Shown: piece after piece, positions 25,311 through 34,119 of the stretch
How positions within the stretch are numbered: position 1 is the first letter of the stretch
How the letters are laid out: each line of letters opens with the position of its first letter
Source of the DNA: Helicobacter canadensis MIT 98-5491
Lineage (GTDB): Bacteria > Campylobacterota > Campylobacteria > Campylobacterales > Helicobacteraceae
Direction of reading: 5' to 3'
DNA length: 64,000 nt
Assembly (NCBI RefSeq): GCF_000162575.1
Contig: NZ_CM000776.2
Location: 996,950-1,060,949, forward strand
Translations under genes and position numbers: made by a program
Notes under the pieces: model-generated
The model's input: only the letters and a program-made list of their open reading frames with translations
What the model was told of the DNA's origin: nothing
The model's database searches: none

Positions 25311-26422
25311 TGGTCTGTGTATATCTTGGGGTTTGCGGTGGTTGCAGTATTTTAGAAGAATGTAGCTTAGAATCTAAAGTTGATTATGCAAAGCAGCTTT
25401 TAGGAATCAATCAATGCGATATTGTCAGTTTAAGGCAAGATTCTTTTAGGGCTCGTTGTGAGCTTGGAATCTTTTTTAAAGATGATAAAATAAATTATGC
25501 GATGCGTAAAGGTAAGCAATTTGTTTGCATTGAGAATTGTTGTAATTTATTAGAATCTTTGCAGAAATTTTTGCCTGTTTTGAAAAAGAAATTAAATCAA
25601 GAGTTTTTTAAAGATTTTAGACAGAAACTTTTTGCCATAGAAGTGCTTAGCACTCAAAATGATGAAATTTTACTTACACTTATCTACCATAAAAAGCTTA
25701 ATGAAACTTGGTTAGAAAATGCTAAAGAGTTAAAAAAAGCTTTGCAAGAATTTCGAGTGGAAATTATAGGGCGTAGCAAGGGTGTTAAGTTGATTGTAGA
25801 GAAGGATTATGTTGTCGAGAAATTAGAAATTGATGGAAAAAAGTATTATTATCGTTACGATGAAGGGGCTTTTACTCAACCTAATCCAAAAATCAATGAA
25901 AAGATGATTGAATGGGTGTTACAAAATATTTCACAGAGCAAGGGGGATTTGCTTGAAATGTATTGTGGTTGTGGTAATTTTACAATTCCACTTTCTCAAA
26001 AATTTAGAAAAGTTCTTGCCACAGAAATTTCTAAAGTTTCTATACGGGCAGCAAAATTTGCTTGCCAACGAAATGGGTGTAATAATATTACTTTTGTTCG
26101 TTTGAGTGGTCAAGAGTGTATAGAAGCAATAGAAGGGATAAGAAAATTTAATCGTTTAGAGCAGATTAATCTAGAAGAATATGACTTTTCTATGATTTTA
26201 GTTGATCCTCCAAGAGGGGGATTGGGAGAAGAAGTGTGTCGATTCTTGCAGAATTTTTCATCGATACTTTATATTTCTTGCAATCCTTTAAGTCTTGCTA
26301 AAGACTTAAAGATTCTAAGTCAGACACATAGGATTGTTAAAGCGGCTTTTTTTGATCAATTTCCCCATACTTCTCACTTGGAGACAGGCATTTTATTGCA
26401 AAAAGTAGATTCTAATTCATAA
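25310..26422 (+). CDS. trmA: tRNA (uracil-54-C5)-methyltransferase
   Basis: SAM-dependent enzyme that makes ribothymidine at position 54 of tRNA. The 370-residue protein has the TrmA-type D-P-P-R-G-G-L-G loop near 300, the catalytic S-C-N-P motif near 324, and the ending D-Q-F-P-H-T-S-H-L-E-T-G that separates TrmA from RlmD/RlmC relatives. The SAM site is E-M-Y-C-G-C-G-N-F near 218. The start is GTG, overlapping the fliP stop by one base. A Cys-rich N-terminus (C-G-G-C near 9-12) is also seen. Confidence 0.9.
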   Translation: MVCVYLGVCGGCSILEECSLESKVDYAKQLLGINQCDIVSLRQDSFRARCELGIFFKDDKINYAMRKGKQFVCIENCCNLLESLQKFLPVLKKKLNQEFFKDFRQKLFAIEVLSTQNDEILLTLIYHKKLNETWLENAKELKKALQEFRVEIIGRSKGVKLIVEKDYVVEKLEIDGKKYYYRYDEGAFTQPNPKINEKMIEWVLQNISQSKGDLLEMYCGCGNFTIPLSQKFRKVLATEISKVSIRAAKFACQRNGCNNITFVRLSGQECIEAIEGIRKFNRLEQINLEEYDFSMILVDPPRGGLGEEVCRFLQNFSSILYISCNPLSLAKDLKILSQTHRIVKAAFFDQFPHTSHLETGILLQKVDSNS

Positions 26423-26548
26423 ATACACAGAATGTGAAGAGTATATATACTTAATTTTAAAATTAAATAAAAATATTAATTATTAATAAAGATTAAAGTA
26501 TTTTTTAAAGAAAATATCTTTTTCAAAATTCAATTTGTAAGGAAAAAA

Positions 26549-27370
26549 ATGAAAAAAATATTTTTGATTGTAATGCTTGGATTTTTAGGTCTTGGATTAG
26601 TTGGTTGCGGAGAAGCACAACAAAATGCAAGTAATAGCCTAGAAGCTATCAAGCAAAAAGGTGTGATTACAATAGGAGTCTTTAGTGATAAACCGCCTTT
26701 TGGTTTTATTAATAAAGAAGGTGGAAATGATGGATTTGATGTGCAAGTTTCTAGACAAATAGCAAAAGATTTATTAGGTGATTCTAGTAAAGTGAAATTT
26801 GAGCTTGTCGAGGCAGCTAGTCGTGTTGAATTTCTAAAAAGCGGGAAAGTTGATGTCATTATGGCGAATTTCACAAAAACTCCTGAGAGAGAAGCAGTGG
26901 TAGATTTTGCTTTACCTTATATGAAAGTGGCGTTAGGTGTGGTTTCTAAAGATGGAGCAATTAAAAGTATTGAAGATTTAAAAGGTAAAAAACTTATCGT
27001 CAATAAAGGAACAACTGCGGATTTTTATTTCAGCAAGAATCATCCTGAAATTGAGCTTTTAAAATATGATCAAAATACAGAAACTTTTCTAGCTTTAAAA
27101 GATGGCAGAGGAGATGCTTTGGCACATGATAATCTTTTAGTTTTTGCATGGGCAAAAGAAAATCCTGGATTTGAGGTTGGAATCACAAAGCTTGGTAATG
27201 AGGATGTGATTGCTCCTGCAGTGAAAAAAGGAGATAAGGAATTGTTAGAATGGCTTAATAAAGAAATTGATACGCTCAATAAAAATGGTTTTATGAAAGA
27301 AGCTTATCAAGAGACTTTAGCTCCTATTTATGGAGAAGACAATCTTAATTCTGTTTTATTTGTAGAGTAA
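26549..27370 (+). CDS. Amino-acid ABC transporter solute-binding lipoprotein (CjaA-like)
   Basis: A 273-residue periplasmic binding protein with a lipoprotein signal (L-V-G-C, Cys at about 20). It belongs to the polar amino-acid family (SBP_bac_3): I-T-I-G-V-F-S-D-K-P-P-F-G near 42-54, G-F-D-V-Q-V-S-R near 64 and L-K-G-K-K-L-I-V-N-K-G-T-T near 146. C. jejuni CjaA is a close match in style and binds cysteine; that ligand is a plausible guess only. No permease or ATPase gene is adjacent. The start has an AAGGAA site. Its stop codon directly abuts that of the convergent nth gene. Confidence 0.88.
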   Translation: MKKIFLIVMLGFLGLGLVGCGEAQQNASNSLEAIKQKGVITIGVFSDKPPFGFINKEGGNDGFDVQVSRQIAKDLLGDSSKVKFELVEAASRVEFLKSGKVDVIMANFTKTPEREAVVDFALPYMKVALGVVSKDGAIKSIEDLKGKKLIVNKGTTADFYFSKNHPEIELLKYDQNTETFLALKDGRGDALAHDNLLVFAWAKENPGFEVGITKLGNEDVIAPAVKKGDKELLEWLNKEIDTLNKNGFMKEAYQETLAPIYGEDNLNSVLFVE

Positions 27371-28027
27371 TTAACATTTGTAAGACATTTTACTTTTGCA
27401 AAGATGACTTAAGAAGCAGTTTTGGCACTGCGGATTAAGTGCTTTGCAAATATATCTTCCAAAAAGCACCATGGCTTGGTGCAAAGTAGCAAGATTATCC
27501 GCAAAAATTTTCGTTAAATCTTCTTCTGTTTTTAAAGGTGTGTTAGCATTGCTTAATCCTAAGCGATGAGAAACTCTAAAAACATGCGTATCAACAGCGA
27601 TAAAATTAGCCTCTTTAGATTCAATTAAGACTACATTAGCAGTCTTTTGTCCCACGCCTGGAAGACTTTTGAGTGCTTCTCTATCAAGTGGAATTACCCC
27701 ATCAAATTTTTCGCAAACTTCTTTTGCCATTGCTTTGAGATTAGTAGCCTTATTGTTAAAAAATGAGCAACTTTTAATTAAGTTTTTAATATCTTCTAAA
27801 GGGGCATCTTTTAGATCTTGTGGAGTTGGGTATTGATCAAAAAGTGCTGGAGTAATGAGATTGACACGCTTATCAGTGCATTGTGCTGAAAGCATCACGG
27901 CAATGAGCAATTCATAATCATTGCGATAAATTAATTCTGTTTTGGCATTCTTGTAGTGCTCTAAAAAAAGAGCTTTAATGGTTTGAATTTCCTTTTTTGT
28001 AGCTTTTTTTATTTTTTTATTTTGCAT
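27371..28027 (-). CDS. nth: Endonuclease III
   Basis: Base-excision repair glycosylase/AP-lyase for oxidised pyrimidines. The 218-residue protein has the helix-hairpin-helix L-P-G-V-G-Q-K-T-A-N with the catalytic Lys (about 126), the catalytic Asp in A-V-D-T-H-V, and a C-terminal [4Fe-4S] motif C-x6-C-x2-C-x5-C. The neighbour order nth, large AsmA-like gene, mltG agrees with H. pylori HP0585-HP0587 as I recall. Confidence 0.95.
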   Translation of the reverse strand: MQNKKIKKATKKEIQTIKALFLEHYKNAKTELIYRNDYELLIAVMLSAQCTDKRVNLITPALFDQYPTPQDLKDAPLEDIKNLIKSCSFFNNKATNLKAMAKEVCEKFDGVIPLDREALKSLPGVGQKTANVVLIESKEANFIAVDTHVFRVSHRLGLSNANTPLKTEEDLTKIFADNLATLHQAMVLFGRYICKALNPQCQNCFLSHLCKSKMSYKC

Positions 28028-28038
28028 AGCGATTCCTA

Positions 28039-30621
28039 TTAATTAAAAATTTCAAATGGAGAGGTGATGACGCGTTTTAAAATGTTAAAAGGAGAGAGGA
28101 GAATATCTTGAGCAGTTTTGGTTGTGATAGTTGGATTTTTAAGATCGCCCGTAATTGAAAAACCTGTTGATATTTTCCCTTCCTTGCCTAGTAAAATATA
28201 ATTGACTAGAGGAATTTTATTGATGATTCCGCTAAGGGATTTTGCAGTAATGAGTTGGGCGTAAAAATCAATGTTTTGATTTTTTAATGAAATAATTCCC
28301 TTACCTTGAATATCAATGGATGAACCTTTAAAATCTAAATTTTCAATTGCCAAAAAATCTTGATTGTAACCAAAAATAATATTGCCTTCTTCAAGATAAT
28401 AACCTTGATTATTGAATCCTGGAGTCTTAAAGGTAAGCAAGGAAGGGATTGTATCAATAAAAGCCATAAGATTTTGTAGAATACTTAGTTGATTAATATT
28501 GGTATTAAGAATTCCAAGCTTTCCGATTAAAGCACCTTTTGGATTGGTGTTGGCATTAATAGAAAATCTGCCTTGCGTAACAATATTTTTATTGGCTAAA
28601 GCATTCACAAAGGTATCACCAAATTCTTTGGCATCAAGAGTGATATAATCTCCTTTTTTATAGATTTGAGCTTGTCCATTTTTGTGTTTAAGTGTGGCTT
28701 TGAGTTCATCATTTACAAAAGAGAACGAAAAGGAATCACTAAGAATTGTATGGTTTTTGAATTCTAAGGGGCTATTTTTTCCAATAATTAGAAGTGGCGA
28801 ATTGACATTAGAATTGGTGTTGGTTTGAATATTATCTAACGCAATGATAAGATTGGTTAATTCAAGTTGGCGTGTTTCGTTGTTTTTGTGGAATTTAAAG
28901 GTTGAATCATTGCTGCTTAGAGATATTTCATTGGGTGTATAATGAAAATTTAGCTGCATAGATTCTATGGGTTTGTGATTTTTATCGTGTAGAATCTGCT
29001 GGTTACTATAAAGAAGAAAATCTCCTAAAAACTCTTTAAAATCTTTAGTCGTAATTTGAATCTCCCCATTTGAAATTTGATAATCTTGAAGAATTTTGGA
29101 GAAGGGAAGCAAAGAAGAGAGATTTTTAATCTTGAATGATGAATTTTCTTGCAAGTTTCCTTCAAGATTGATGGTGGGGAAATCAAAAGAGATTTGTGAA
29201 ACATTGCTAAAATTTACTTCAAAAGGAAGCAATTGATTTTGAATTGTAAGAATTTCAGGAGAATTATGATCCAATATAAGAGAATGTGCAAGTAGATCTC
29301 CATTGATAGTTTTATTATTTGTATCAAGAATAAAATTGAAGTCTGCAAGTAAAAGATCTTTGTAGGATGTATTTTGTGTGGAAATCTCAATAAGATGATT
29401 TTCCATATTGACAAGTAAATTTTTAGAATCAAACTCTAATGCATTGAAAAGTATTTGAGCATCTTGAGCTTTAAAGATGCCTTTATTATAAACAATAGTA
29501 TCATTTTTGAGATTGAATTTTAGGGCTAAATTTGCATCAATTTGTGTTTTTGGGGCTTTTATGGGGAGCGAGATGTGGTAAGATTTTAAGAGATTAGAAA
29601 TAGTGTCATCCAAAGTAGATCTAGTCTGGATAAAAATTTCTAGTGTAGGAATTTGAAAAATGTTAGTGATAGCGACTTGACTACCTTGTAAATTTATGTG
29701 TTCATAAGTTGGTTGATTGGGATGAAATTCTAGTGTGTTGTTTTGAAAAATGAGTTTGACATTGGGAGAGAGAATGGGGGATAATCCTTTTTGAAAGGTT
29801 ACTTTAGCGTCTCGAATCTCTCCTACAACATAAAGGGAATCTAAGGAATCCTTGATGAGATTTTTGGAATCCAATGGAAGTGTGAGAGAAAATTCTTTGA
29901 TTTGTGCCGAAGTAATTTGGTAGTTGTTAAAAATCCATTCTTTAAGGAGTTGATTTTTAAAAGGTGGTAATAATGGTAGTAAGAAATTAATATTTTTAAA
30001 AGTATCGCTAGAGCCATTAATAATGACTTTTTTAAAATCTCCTTTAAGGTTTAAATCAAGGCTTGCAAGAATTTTATAAGATTGTCGGTTTAAAAAATTT
30101 AGCTTCCCATTAGAATTGAAAGTTTGTTTGATGAGATTATATTGACTGCTACCGCGGTAGTAAATCCCATATTCTTTTAAATAAATATCCTCAAAATCTA
30201 TTGTGATTTGAGAAGCTTTTTGGGCCATATTTAATTTGGCATAGATTTGCGGAAGATTAACAAGAAAATGTTTGCCATCATAGGATAAATTGGCTTGGTA
30301 ATTATTGAAGATAATATTTCTAATTTCAATTTTTTGAAAATATTGTAAAAGTAAATGAATGTTTTTGACATATTGAATTTGTTGTTTAATGTCATTTGAA
30401 GTAGATTTTGAAGTTTGAAGGTGTGATAGATTTAAAGTTTGTATTTCTAAAATGAGTTTTTTATCTAATCTTAGATAAAATTCTTCAATTTCAACCCCAG
30501 CAATCTTTAATTGTTGGATTTTGATTCCGTTATAAAGAAAGGTATAGAGCAAAATGAATGCTCCTAATATAAAAGTTAAGAAGAAGGTAATTTTTAGTAA
30601 TCTAGTTGATGCTTTTTTCAT
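28039..30621 (-). CDS. Large AsmA/YhdP-like envelope protein
   Basis: An 860-residue protein with a single N-terminal membrane helix (about 10-30) and a very long periplasmic part dominated by short beta-strand repeats rich in Asn, Ser, Leu and Ile, with D-x-x-G-K-G-x-I-x-L repeats near the C-terminus (about 770-830). This is the layout of AsmA-like/DUF3971 proteins, now thought to form bridges that move phospholipids between membranes. The C-terminal domain (I-P-L-V-N-Y-I-L-L-G-K-E-G-K near 805-818) fits the AsmA C-terminal family. The first 68 nt overlap the divergent mltG gene. Confidence 0.78.
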   Translation of the reverse strand: MKKASTRLLKITFFLTFILGAFILLYTFLYNGIKIQQLKIAGVEIEEFYLRLDKKLILEIQTLNLSHLQTSKSTSNDIKQQIQYVKNIHLLLQYFQKIEIRNIIFNNYQANLSYDGKHFLVNLPQIYAKLNMAQKASQITIDFEDIYLKEYGIYYRGSSQYNLIKQTFNSNGKLNFLNRQSYKILASLDLNLKGDFKKVIINGSSDTFKNINFLLPLLPPFKNQLLKEWIFNNYQITSAQIKEFSLTLPLDSKNLIKDSLDSLYVVGEIRDAKVTFQKGLSPILSPNVKLIFQNNTLEFHPNQPTYEHINLQGSQVAITNIFQIPTLEIFIQTRSTLDDTISNLLKSYHISLPIKAPKTQIDANLALKFNLKNDTIVYNKGIFKAQDAQILFNALEFDSKNLLVNMENHLIEISTQNTSYKDLLLADFNFILDTNNKTINGDLLAHSLILDHNSPEILTIQNQLLPFEVNFSNVSQISFDFPTINLEGNLQENSSFKIKNLSSLLPFSKILQDYQISNGEIQITTKDFKEFLGDFLLYSNQQILHDKNHKPIESMQLNFHYTPNEISLSSNDSTFKFHKNNETRQLELTNLIIALDNIQTNTNSNVNSPLLIIGKNSPLEFKNHTILSDSFSFSFVNDELKATLKHKNGQAQIYKKGDYITLDAKEFGDTFVNALANKNIVTQGRFSINANTNPKGALIGKLGILNTNINQLSILQNLMAFIDTIPSLLTFKTPGFNNQGYYLEEGNIIFGYNQDFLAIENLDFKGSSIDIQGKGIISLKNQNIDFYAQLITAKSLSGIINKIPLVNYILLGKEGKISTGFSITGDLKNPTITTKTAQDILLSPFNILKRVITSPFEIFN

Positions 30622-31504
30622 TGTAGTGATAGTCTTATGTTTTTATTTGCAACTCCCTATTAATTCAAGCAGAATCGTTTATATTCCGCAGGGTGGGACA
30701 AATGAAATTATAGCATATTTAGATCAAAATAATTTCGATGTTAATCCATTTGATGGATATATGCTACATTTTTTTGGTTATTTACAAAGTGGTTGGCTTG
30801 ACATTGGCAAGACAAAACTCTCAAAAGGAGATTTTTTGTATGGTTTAATGAATTCAAAGGCAGCATTAGAAGATATTACTTTGATTCCAGGTGAAACTTT
30901 ATATTTTTTTATTGAGGGGATTGCAAAACAACTTAATCTTGATCCTAAAAAATTAGAATTATTTTACAAGCAATATGCTCCTTATGAAGAGGGAGTAATT
31001 TTGGCTAATACCTATAAAATCCCCAAAGGTATTAGCGAAAAACATTTAATGTATTATTTGGTTAATACTTCACTTAAAGAGCATAAAAAATGGGCAATAA
31101 AGTTTTTAGGCGAGTATGATCAAAAGCAATGGTTTAGGTATGTAACCATTGCTTCTATTATCCAAAAAGAATCGGCTAATGTAGAAGAAATGCCCTTGGT
31201 TGCAGCAGTGATTCATAATCGATTGAAGTTAAAAATGCGTTTGCAAATGGATGGTGCATTGAATTATGGTAGATTTTCTCATACCAAAGTTACCCCTGAA
31301 ATGATACGAAATGATACAACTTCTTATAATACCTATCGCTATAATGGAATACCAAATGCTCCAGTTGGAAGTGTTAGCTTTAAGGCGATACAAGCGGCAA
31401 TTTTTCCTGCTAATGTCGATTATTTGTATTTTGTGAGAAATAAAAATGGAACGCACTCTTTCTCAAAAACTTACAAGGAACATTTAAATAATTTCTCACA
31501 ATAG
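30554..31504 (+). CDS. mltG: Endolytic murein transglycosylase MltG
   Basis: Inner-membrane lytic transglycosylase that cleaves nascent peptidoglycan strands. The 316-residue protein has a membrane helix (about 18-33), a LysM-like region, and the catalytic Glu206 (I-I-Q-K-E-S-A), followed by N-R-L-K-L-K-M-R-L-Q-M-D and the C-terminal P-x-N-V-D-Y-L-Y-F motif. Older annotations call it an aminodeoxychorismate lyase. No start codon downstream would keep the membrane helix, so the 68-nt head-on overlap with the AsmA-like gene seems real. Confidence 0.92.
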   Translation: MNAPNIKVKKKVIFSNLVDAFFIVVIVLCFYLQLPINSSRIVYIPQGGTNEIIAYLDQNNFDVNPFDGYMLHFFGYLQSGWLDIGKTKLSKGDFLYGLMNSKAALEDITLIPGETLYFFIEGIAKQLNLDPKKLELFYKQYAPYEEGVILANTYKIPKGISEKHLMYYLVNTSLKEHKKWAIKFLGEYDQKQWFRYVTIASIIQKESANVEEMPLVAAVIHNRLKLKMRLQMDGALNYGRFSHTKVTPEMIRNDTTSYNTYRYNGIPNAPVGSVSFKAIQAAIFPANVDYLYFVRNKNGTHSFSKTYKEHLNNFSQ

Positions 31505-31604
31505 TAAAATTGAAAGGAAAAATTTTTAAAATAAGATTTCTTTAAGAGAAAATAATCAAAAATACAGAATAAAAAGTTAAATAAATTTTTGCTTTTTAGT
31601 TTTG

Positions 31605-31610
31605 TATGAT
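31605..31610 (+). promoter_or_regulatory. -10 box for mdh
   Basis: TATGAT preceded by T-rich sequence (TTTTG), as usual for the housekeeping sigma factor in this phylum. It would start transcription near 31617, about 32 nt before the mdh ATG. It also rules out a TTG start at 31610. Confidence 0.45.
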
Positions 31611-31648
31611 TGAGCGATGTTAGAAGAATATTATCGCAAGGAAAAAGA

Positions 31649-32596
31649 ATGGAAAGAGTAAAAAGAGTAGGAATTATCGGAGCTGGAAATGTAGGTTCAA
31701 CTTTGGCTTATATTTTATCAGCTACAACGCCCTATCAAATTGTTTTGCGTGATAAAGATAAAGATAGGGCAAGAGGTATGTTGTTAGATATGTTTCAAGC
31801 TTCTTGCGTAGGAGAAAAATTTGCAAAATTAGATGTGATTGCTTCTCCTAAGGATTTGGGTGGTTGTGATGTGATTGTTGTGGCTGCAGGTTCTCCTAGA
31901 TTACCGGGAATGAGTAGAAATGATTTATTATTTGCCAATGCAAAAGTCATTGGTGAGATTGCAAAAGATATTAAAGAAAATTCACCTGAAGCTATTGTAA
32001 TATTAGTAACAAATCCACTTGATGCTATGGTTTATACTATGTTGAGAGAAACGGGATTTAATCCAAGGCAGATTCTAGGAATGGCAGGAATCTTAGATAG
32101 TGCAAGAATGGCTAGTTTTATTTATGAAAAATTACAATGTGCTCCAGGGCAGATTGTAGCACCTGTGATGGGTGGTCATGGTGATGATATGGTGCCATTG
32201 CCTCGTTTTTGTATGGTAAATGGAGTTCCTTTAAATGAGCTTTTAGAAGAAAGTCAAATTGAGGAAGTAGTTCAACGCACAAGAAATGCTGGAGCAGAGA
32301 TTGTATCTTGTCTTAAAAAGGGATCAGCTTATTTTGCACCTGCTAGAGCAACGGCAGAAATGGTTTGTGCTATTATGAGCGATAGTCATAAGATTTTACC
32401 TTGCTCTGTTTTGTTGCAAGGTGAATATGGATATCACGATGTGGTTGGAGGAGTTCCAGTGGAACTTGGAATTCATGGAATTGAAAGGGTAGTAGAGTTA
32501 AAATTATTACCAGAAGAAAAACAACAATTTGATAAATCAATTCAATCTGTCCAAGGTTTGATTGATGCACTCAAAACAGATTATTTTAATTCCTAA
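31649..32596 (+). CDS. mdh: Malate dehydrogenase (LDH-like family)
   Basis: NAD-dependent malate dehydrogenase of the lactate-dehydrogenase-like type, 315 residues from the ATG at 31649. That start has an AAGGA site with a 6-nt spacer; an upstream in-frame TTG has none. Seen: [11 protein letters not shown] nucleotide loop (7-17), V-T-N-P-L-D-A-M-V near 118, and the catalytic His in M-G-G-H-G-D-D-M-V near 173. Substrate residues cannot exclude lactate, but the location before oorDABC fits the TCA cycle, as in C. jejuni, where mdh precedes sucCD-oor. Confidence 0.9.
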   Translation: MERVKRVGIIGAGNVGSTLAYILSATTPYQIVLRDKDKDRARGMLLDMFQASCVGEKFAKLDVIASPKDLGGCDVIVVAAGSPRLPGMSRNDLLFANAKVIGEIAKDIKENSPEAIVILVTNPLDAMVYTMLRETGFNPRQILGMAGILDSARMASFIYEKLQCAPGQIVAPVMGGHGDDMVPLPRFCMVNGVPLNELLEESQIEEVVQRTRNAGAEIVSCLKKGSAYFAPARATAEMVCAIMSDSHKILPCSVLLQGEYGYHDVVGGVPVELGIHGIERVVELKLLPEEKQQFDKSIQSVQGLIDALKTDYFNS

Positions 32597-32615
32597 CAAG
32601 GAGGCAATAATACGA

Positions 32616-32621
32616 TATAAT
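32616..32621 (+). promoter_or_regulatory. -10 box for oorDABC
   Basis: A perfect TATAAT in the 72-nt mdh-oorD gap, predicting a start near 32628, about 40 nt ahead of the oorD ATG at 32669. An unused strong ribosome-binding sequence (AAGGAGG, 32598-32604) lies upstream of it. Confidence 0.5.
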
Positions 32622-32668
32622 AAATTTTGTAAATGCCAATTTTTAATAAAATTTTTAAGGAGTTAAGT

Positions 32669-32980
32669 ATGGGATTATTAAAAGCACCCGAAAATACACC
32701 AGTTTGGGTTAATGAGAGTCGCTGTAAAGCTTGTGATTTATGTGTAAGTGTTTGCCCTAGTGGCACACTTGCTATGCGTTTGGATGAACATAAAGTTTTA
32801 GGTAAAATGGTAGAAGTTATTAGCCCAGAAAATTGTATTGGTTGTTGTGAATGTGAGTTGCATTGTCCTGATTTCGCGATTGCAGTTGCTGATAGAAAAG
32901 AATTTAAATTTGCAAAATTAACAGATGAATCAAGACAAAGAGCTGAAGCAATTAAAGCAAATGGCTTTATGGCATTATAA
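32669..32980 (+). CDS. oorD: 2-oxoglutarate:acceptor oxidoreductase, ferredoxin subunit OorD
   Basis: A 103-residue ferredoxin-like subunit with two 4Fe-4S motifs (C-K-A-C-D-L-C-V-S-V-C-P and C-I-G-C-C-E-C-E-L-H-C-P). It carries electrons from the decarboxylating core. The open frame goes 36 nt further up, but the ATG at 32669 follows AAGGAG at good spacing and gives the family-typical M-G-L-L-K-A-P start. Confidence 0.94.
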   Translation: MGLLKAPENTPVWVNESRCKACDLCVSVCPSGTLAMRLDEHKVLGKMVEVISPENCIGCCECELHCPDFAIAVADRKEFKFAKLTDESRQRAEAIKANGFMAL

Positions 32981-32990
32981 GGAGAATAAA

Positions 32991-34118
32991 GTGAGTAGAG
33001 AATTTATTTCAAATGGAAATGAATTGGTTGCCCATGCAGCAATTGATGCAGGTTGTAGGTTTTTTGGTGGTTATCCTATTACGCCTTCAAGTGAAATAGC
33101 ACATGAAATGAGTGTTTTTTTACCAAGAGAAAATGGGGCATTTATTCAAATGGAAGATGAAATTGGGGGAATCTCTGTAGCGCTTGGAGCATCTATGAGC
33201 GGCACAAAAGCAATGACTGCAACTTCTGGACCAGGTATTTCATTGAAATCAGAGCAAATTGGATATGGTTTTATGGCAGAAATTCCTTTGGTTGTTGTTG
33301 ATGTTATGCGTGGAGGTCCCTCTACTGGATTGCCTACACGCGTTGCACAAGGAGATGTTGCACAAGCGGCTCATCCTACTCATGGCGATTTTCAATCTAT
33401 TGCCCTTTGCCCAGGTAGCTTAGAAGAAGCTTATACAGAAACAATTCGAGCTTTCAATTTGGCAGAAAAATTTATGACCCCGGTATTTTTATTATTAGAT
33501 GAAACTTTGGGTCATATGCATGGTAAAGCGATTGTTCCTGATTTAGCTGAAGTGCAAAAAACTATTATAAATCGTAGAGTTTTTAATGGCGATAAGAATG
33601 ATTATAAGCCTTATAATGTTTCACAAGATGAACCAGCTATTTTGAATCCATTTTTTCAAGGATATCGATATCATATTACTGGACTTCATCATGGTCCAAC
33701 AGGATTCCCAACAGAAGATGCAACACTTTCTCAAAATCTCATTGATAGGCTGTTTAATAAAATTCTAAGCAAAAGAGATGAAATTGTAACTTATGAAGAA
33801 TATTGCTTGGAAGATGCTGAGATTTTATTGATTGCATATGGTTCAACTGCAAGAAGTGCAAAAGAAGCTATTGATAGACTAAGAAAAGAAGGTGTTAAAG
33901 TTGGATTATTCCGTCCTATTACCTTATGGCCTTCACCTAGAAAAGAATTAGAAAAGTTAGGTAAGCGATTTGATAAGATTTTGGTTGCAGAGCTTAATAA
34001 AGGGCAGTATGTTGTTGAAGTTGAGCATTCAATGAAAAAAGAAGTGCAACTTTTAGCCAAAGCAAATGGGCGACCGCTTTCACCAATTGAAATTGCAAAT
34101 AAAATAAAGGAGTTGTAA
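32991..34118 (+). CDS. oorA: 2-oxoglutarate:acceptor oxidoreductase subunit alpha OorA
   Basis: A 375-residue subunit with the pyruvate:ferredoxin-oxidoreductase N-terminal domain (G-Y-P-I-T-P-S-S-E near 28-36, T-S-G-P-G-I-S near 79) and a C-terminal transketolase-like part. Together with OorB it converts 2-oxoglutarate and CoA to succinyl-CoA and CO2, passing electrons to ferredoxin or flavodoxin. The start is GTG at 32991 with AAGGAG upstream; an earlier in-frame ATG lies within oorD and would give an unusual extension. Confidence 0.94.
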   Translation: MSREFISNGNELVAHAAIDAGCRFFGGYPITPSSEIAHEMSVFLPRENGAFIQMEDEIGGISVALGASMSGTKAMTATSGPGISLKSEQIGYGFMAEIPLVVVDVMRGGPSTGLPTRVAQGDVAQAAHPTHGDFQSIALCPGSLEEAYTETIRAFNLAEKFMTPVFLLLDETLGHMHGKAIVPDLAEVQKTIINRRVFNGDKNDYKPYNVSQDEPAILNPFFQGYRYHITGLHHGPTGFPTEDATLSQNLIDRLFNKILSKRDEIVTYEEYCLEDAEILLIAYGSTARSAKEAIDRLRKEGVKVGLFRPITLWPSPRKELEKLGKRFDKILVAELNKGQYVVEVEHSMKKEVQLLAKANGRPLSPIEIANKIKEL

Positions 34119-34119
34119 T

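Noticed and set aside
31610-31648. TTG start that would extend malate dehydrogenase by 13 residues
   Set aside because: No ribosome-binding site, and the TTG overlaps the likely -10 box; the ATG at 31649 has a good site.
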